Source: Rheinheimera sp. MM224 (lineage in GTDB: Bacteria; Pseudomonadota; Gammaproteobacteria; Enterobacterales; Alteromonadaceae). From it: a stretch of 64,000 bases of DNA. Both the position numbers and the translations under genes were made by a program. The stretch covers positions 558,001 through 622,000 of the forward strand of contig NZ_OX352320.1 of the NCBI RefSeq assembly GCF_947090785.1. The letters are read 5' to 3'. Shown here in pieces: positions 61,188 to 64,000 of the stretch. Under the pieces are notes generated by a model. That model was not told where the DNA came from and did no database searches. It saw only the letters and a list, made by a program, of their open reading frames with translations. Within the stretch, counting starts at the first letter, position 1, and each line of letters begins with the position of its first letter.

Positions 61188-61361
61188 TAATCTGATGATT
61201 ACGTAGGACGCATCTACGCCAGTTCGCTGGTATCAAAGCTCCTCCTTTCGTGTTCGCTGATAAATAACAGCAAACATGTTGTTATTGAAGTTTCAGCCTG
61301 TTTTTTTACAGACCAATCAGCCTGATCTTTAGATCAGTGTTAGCCAACACCGGAGCTTGTT

Positions 61362-61730
61362 ATGAAATTTAAATTTATTGCTGTAATCGCCATCGCTGCT
61401 GTTCAATTTGTTGCACCAACTGCCTCTGCAAATGACCAGATGGTTCAGTCTATCTGTGCATACGTGGCCGATAACAACAAAAACGACCTGCGTAAGGCTT
61501 TGTCTGATAACCGTATGCGTTTAAAAAATGTTTATGATGGTATCACCTGCGATGGTTTACCTTTAGTTCGTCATGCTATTAAACACAATGCAGCTGACAC
61601 AGCTGAGTTCATCATCAAGCAGTTACCTGGTAGCCAGGTTGCTAAATCAGGTGATGTAGAGTGGGCAACCAGCAATGGTTTTGCTGCTTCTCCAATCCTG
61701 GAAGCGATCAAAGCCCGTAGCGCAAGCTAA
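61362..61730 (+). CDS. Secreted DUF3718 protein under c-di-GMP riboswitch
   Basis: 122 residues. Signal peptide about 1-24 (MKFKFIAVIAIAAVQFVAPT, cleavage after ASA) then a compact DUF3718-type domain with two cysteines (SICAYVADNNKNDLRKALSD; GITCDGLPLVRHAIKHNAAD) likely forming a disulfide. Exported to the periplasm or beyond. Function is unknown; location behind a GEMM riboswitch suggests a part in surface attachment or biofilm switching. It has its own promoter and terminator, so is monocistronic. Confidence 0.88.
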   Translation: MKFKFIAVIAIAAVQFVAPTASANDQMVQSICAYVADNNKNDLRKALSDNRMRLKNVYDGITCDGLPLVRHAIKHNAADTAEFIIKQLPGSQVAKSGDVEWATSNGFAASPILEAIKARSAS

Positions 61731-61746
61731 TCGAATTTTTATATGG

Positions 61747-61773
61747 AAAAGGCGCCTGATGGCGCCTTTTTTA
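61747..61773. terminator. Bidirectional terminator between DUF3718 gene and rsmD
   Basis: AAAAGGCGCC / GGCGCCTTTT stem with loop TGAT followed by TTTATTTT, 16 bases after the DUF3718 stop. The A-tract on the left lets it serve rsmD on the minus strand as well. Confidence 0.92.
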
Positions 61774-61782
61774 TTTTCGGGT

Positions 61783-62378
61783 TTAAGGTTGTTGCCAGAG
61801 CCGGTAAGCTAATTGCCCTGCCACTTTCTCTTTTAATAACAGCCAATCTGCAGGCAGTTGATCCAGCGCCAGTTCTTTTTCTGTTTCCAGATAAATCAAC
61901 GCACCGGGTTTCAGCCAGCCTTGTTCTGCCAAAGCTTTGCAGCAAGGGAGCGCCATGTCTTGTCTGAAGGGGGGTCAATAAATACTAAATCAAACTGACG
62001 CTGCGCTGGTTTTTGTAACCACAACAACGTATCTGTCTGCAGAACTTCGGCCTCTGTGCTGCCCAGACTTTTCAAATGTTGTTTGAGTAAGTTCGCTGCT
62101 TTGGCTTCTTTTTCCAGCAACAAGACAAAATTAGCATAACGCGATAAGGCTTCTAAGCCCAAACTACCACTACCTGCAAAACAGTCCAGTACAGTGCTGC
62201 CTGCCACATCCTGCATCAGCCAGTTGAATAGCGTTTCTTTGACTCTGTCTGAAGTTGGTCTTAGTCCTGCGGCATCTAACACAGGCAAGCGCCGGCCTTT
62301 CCATTTGCCACTAATCAGCCTGACAAAACCTGGCCCCTGATGTGCCGGAACTGTACTGCGGCCCTTTGCTGTTTTCAT
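61783..62378 (-). pseudogene. rsmD: 16S rRNA m2G966 methyltransferase, one-base frameshift in the catalytic motif
   Basis: The N-terminal part (VRLISGKWKGRRLPVLDAAG, RPTSDRVKETLFNWL, TVLDCFAGSGSLGLEALSRY) is normal RsmD up to FDLVFIDPP, then the frame reads SDKTWRS and stops at 61911. Shifting frame at a run of six C on this strand (plus-strand G at 61969-61974) restores FRQDMALPCCKALAEQGWL, GALIYLETEKELAL and LAYRLWQQP with a stop at 61783. With one added C the gene would be 198 codons, exactly the usual size. So one base is missing in the homopolymer that encodes the DPPF catalytic loop: either a sequencing error or a real inactivating slip. It is divergent from ftsY, the normal arrangement. 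Confidence 0.9.
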
Positions 62379-62462
62379 TGAGTATTTTTGTCCTGCATCT
62401 TAAAGATGGTACTATATGGGTCAATTTTACCTTAGTTTTCGGATCTTCAGGCAGCGACCTTT

Positions 62463-63635
62463 ATGACAAAGCAAAATAAACTCTTCTCCTGGCTTGGTTT
62501 TGGTAAAAAAGCTGAGGCTGCAGCTGTTGAAACTACAACAGAGCAGCAAGTACAACCTGTGGAACAACAGACAGAAGTCGTTCCTGTAAAAGAAGTGTCA
62601 GATGTGCCTATGCCTGATCCTGCGCCAGAGGTTGAAGCGACTCTGCCGGTTTCAACTCCAGCAGAGATTGTCACGGCTCCTGTCCCAGCTCTGCAACCTC
62701 AGCCTGCCGAACGTCCTGGTTTTTTTGCCCGTTTAAAACAAGGTTTAACTAAAACCAGCCAGAATTTAGGCAATGGTTTAGCCAGCCTGTTTTTAGGTAA
62801 AAAAATTGATGATGATTTATATGAAGAATTAGAAACCCAACTGTTGATGGCCGATGTCGGTGTAGATACCAGTCAGAAACTGATTAAACAACTGGTGCAA
62901 CATGCGGATCGTAAACAGTTAAAAGATGCCGATGCCTTATTCGATAAGCTGCAACAGGAAATGGCATTGTTGTTGGATGAAGTTGAGCAACCTCTGCAAC
63001 TGAAAGGCGCTGATGGTCCGTTTGTCATTCTGATGGTGGGTGTTAATGGCGTAGGTAAAACCACCACTATTGGCAAAATGGCGCAGCAGTTTAAGCAACA
63101 AGGCAAATCAGTGATGTTAGCCGCTGGTGATACCTTCAGAGCTGCAGCTGTGGAGCAGTTGCAGGTTTGGGGGGAACGTAATGCGATTCCTGTGATAGCC
63201 CAGCACAGCGGTGCTGACAGCGCTTCGGTAATTTTTGATGCTTATCAGGCAGCCAAAGCCCGTGGTGTCGATGTATTGATAGCCGATACCGCCGGTCGTC
63301 TGCAAAACAAAGCGCATTTAATGGAAGAGCTGAAAAAGATTGTCCGGGTGATGAAAAAAATCGATGCCAATGCGCCACATGAAGTGATGCTGACACTGGA
63401 CGCTGGTACAGGACAAAATGCCTTAAGTCAGGCACGCTTATTTAAAGAAGCAGTGGATATTACCGGTATCAGCTTAACCAAGCTCGATGGCACGGCCAAA
63501 GGTGGTGTGATATTCGCAATCGCTGATCAGTTTAAATTACCTATCCGCTACATTGGTGTGGGTGAGGGGATAGATGACTTGCGGGTATTTGATAGTAAAG
63601 ATTTTATTAAGGCATTGTTTGCCAGGGATCTCTGA
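62463..63635 (+). CDS. ftsY: Signal recognition particle receptor FtsY
   Basis: 390 residues. An acidic, Pro/Val-rich A domain (about 15-85), then N and G domains of the SRP GTPase family: GFFARLKQGLTKTSQNLGNG, MVGVNGVGKTTTIGKMAQQF (G1), AAGDTFRAAAVEQL, DVLIADTAGRLQNKAHLM (G3), ISLTKLDGTAKGGVIFAIAD (G4) and YIGVGEGIDDLRVFDSKDFI. It docks ribosome-SRP complexes at the membrane. First gene of ftsY-ftsE(-ftsX), with ftsE starting two bases later. Confidence 0.97.
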   Translation: MTKQNKLFSWLGFGKKAEAAAVETTTEQQVQPVEQQTEVVPVKEVSDVPMPDPAPEVEATLPVSTPAEIVTAPVPALQPQPAERPGFFARLKQGLTKTSQNLGNGLASLFLGKKIDDDLYEELETQLLMADVGVDTSQKLIKQLVQHADRKQLKDADALFDKLQQEMALLLDEVEQPLQLKGADGPFVILMVGVNGVGKTTTIGKMAQQFKQQGKSVMLAAGDTFRAAAVEQLQVWGERNAIPVIAQHSGADSASVIFDAYQAAKARGVDVLIADTAGRLQNKAHLMEELKKIVRVMKKIDANAPHEVMLTLDAGTGQNALSQARLFKEAVDITGISLTKLDGTAKGGVIFAIADQFKLPIRYIGVGEGIDDLRVFDSKDFIKALFARDL

Positions 63636-63637
63636 TT

Positions 63638-64000
63638 ATGTTGCGTTTTGAGCAAGTGACAAAAAGTTATAGCGGTGGTTTTGTAGCGCTCGACAGGGTT
63701 AGTTTTCATCTGGAAAAAGGCGAAATGGCCTTTTTAACAGGGCATTCAGGCGCGGGTAAAAGTACCTTATTAAAACTGATCAGCCTGATTGAGCGTCCAA
63801 GCACAGGGAAAGTGTTTATCAATGGTGTGGATTTAAGCCGGGTGAACAAAGGTCAGGTACCTTATGTACGCCGTGATATTGGTATGATTTTCCAGAACCA
63901 TAAGCTGTTGATGAACCATAGTGTGTTCGACAATGTGGCCTTGCCTTTAGTGATTGAAGGTTTCAGCGGCAAAGACATGACCAAGCGAGTGCATGCAGCT
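63638..64000 (+). CDS. ftsE: Cell-division ABC ATPase FtsE (cut by window edge)
   Basis: The first 121 residues are present: MLRFEQVTKSYSGGFVALD, Walker A GHSGAGKSTLLKLI, and the Q-loop IGMIFQNHKLLMNHSVFDNV. FtsE pairs with FtsX to control peptidoglycan hydrolases at the septum. The ATG lies two bases after the ftsY stop, so the genes are in one operon. The Walker B and signature motifs lie beyond the window. Confidence 0.96.
   Translation, partial: MLRFEQVTKSYSGGFVALDRVSFHLEKGEMAFLTGHSGAGKSTLLKLISLIERPSTGKVFINGVDLSRVNKGQVPYVRRDIGMIFQNHKLLMNHSVFDNVALPLVIEGFSGKDMTKRVHAA

Larger units (their letters stand above)
60999..61361 (+). other. Leader region of the DUF3718 gene
   Basis: 363 bases without a gene. 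It contains a promoter (61073-61101), a c-di-GMP-I riboswitch aptamer (61112-61187) and a downstream set of small hairpins (GTAATC-tgat-GATTAC at 61187-61202; CCAG-ttcg-CTGG near 61219) that may form the expression platform, then about 100 bases of unstructured leader before the ATG. Confidence 0.7.

Noticed and set aside
61743..61978. Small open frames on both strands over the end of rsmD
   Set aside because: They are shadows over the frameshifted C-terminus of rsmD; the true frame reads the conserved RsmD tail.

Overview
The window reads as chromosomal DNA of a gammaproteobacterium of the Alteromonadales / Rheinheimera type. The evidence is the LacI-NagR / NagK / NagB-II / NagA / NagP / NagX style of N-acetylglucosamine pathway with its own TonB receptor, SapC and cupin-like neighbours, and small families such as DUF416, DUF3718, DUF2721, DUF3833 and DUF2256. 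Genus-level assignment is an inference. No rRNA, tRNA, CRISPR array, transposase or integrase was seen.

Layout. 1-639: truncated periplasmic solute-binding protein. 640-2159: two small accessory genes (ASCH-domain protein, small membrane protein) flanked by inverted-repeat, attC-like sequences, resembling integron cassettes without an integrase. 2160-15236: exported MetX-like alpha/beta hydrolase + GntP permease, divergent TonB receptor, LuxR-type response regulator, LysM-GH19 protein, a newly read 56-aa gene, a LysR regulator, a giant SLC5-symporter/histidine kinase/receiver hybrid (CrbS-like) and 3-hydroxybutyrate dehydrogenase. 15596-32834: chitin/GlcNAc region: DUF819 protein, NagR, TonB receptor, cupin-like oxygenase, SapC, Gfo/Idh/MocA oxidoreductase, GH20 hexosaminidase, then nagK-nagB-II-nagA-nagP-nagX. 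NagR-type operators (TGACA-n4-TGTCA) lie before nagR (imperfect), the TonB receptor and nagK. 32879-42940: Wzi-like porin, coaD with a tandem repeat grown from its own 3' end, TetR, kbl-tdh, ferredoxin-reductase, an orphan AT-rich gene, dusC, HDOD protein. 43046-50733: TPR protein, DUF2256, glpE-glpG, FliL-like, rubredoxin-reductase-like flavoprotein, ubiC-ubiA, PepSY and 2OG-Fe oxygenase genes. 50847-59178: ECF sigma / anti-sigma / exported coiled-coil operon, a NarL-type two-component pair and a large orphan histidine kinase. 59235-64000: small conserved genes, a c-di-GMP-I (GEMM) riboswitch in front of a secreted DUF3718 protein, rsmD carrying a one-base frameshift, ftsY and the start of ftsE.

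The most interesting unit is a possible dispersed regulon. A 17-bp GTAC-TAAG-GTAC palindrome occurs twice between the GntP permease and the first TonB receptor and once, in degenerate form, before 3-hydroxybutyrate dehydrogenase, each time 53-69 bases upstream of a start codon. The same segment holds the CrbS-like sensor and a LuxR-type regulator. Together these could form an uptake and catabolic system for 3-hydroxybutyrate or related hydroxyacid esters (outer-membrane receptor, periplasmic hydrolase, inner-membrane permease, dehydrogenase, sensor, regulator). The parts are read from sequence; the link and substrate are inference.
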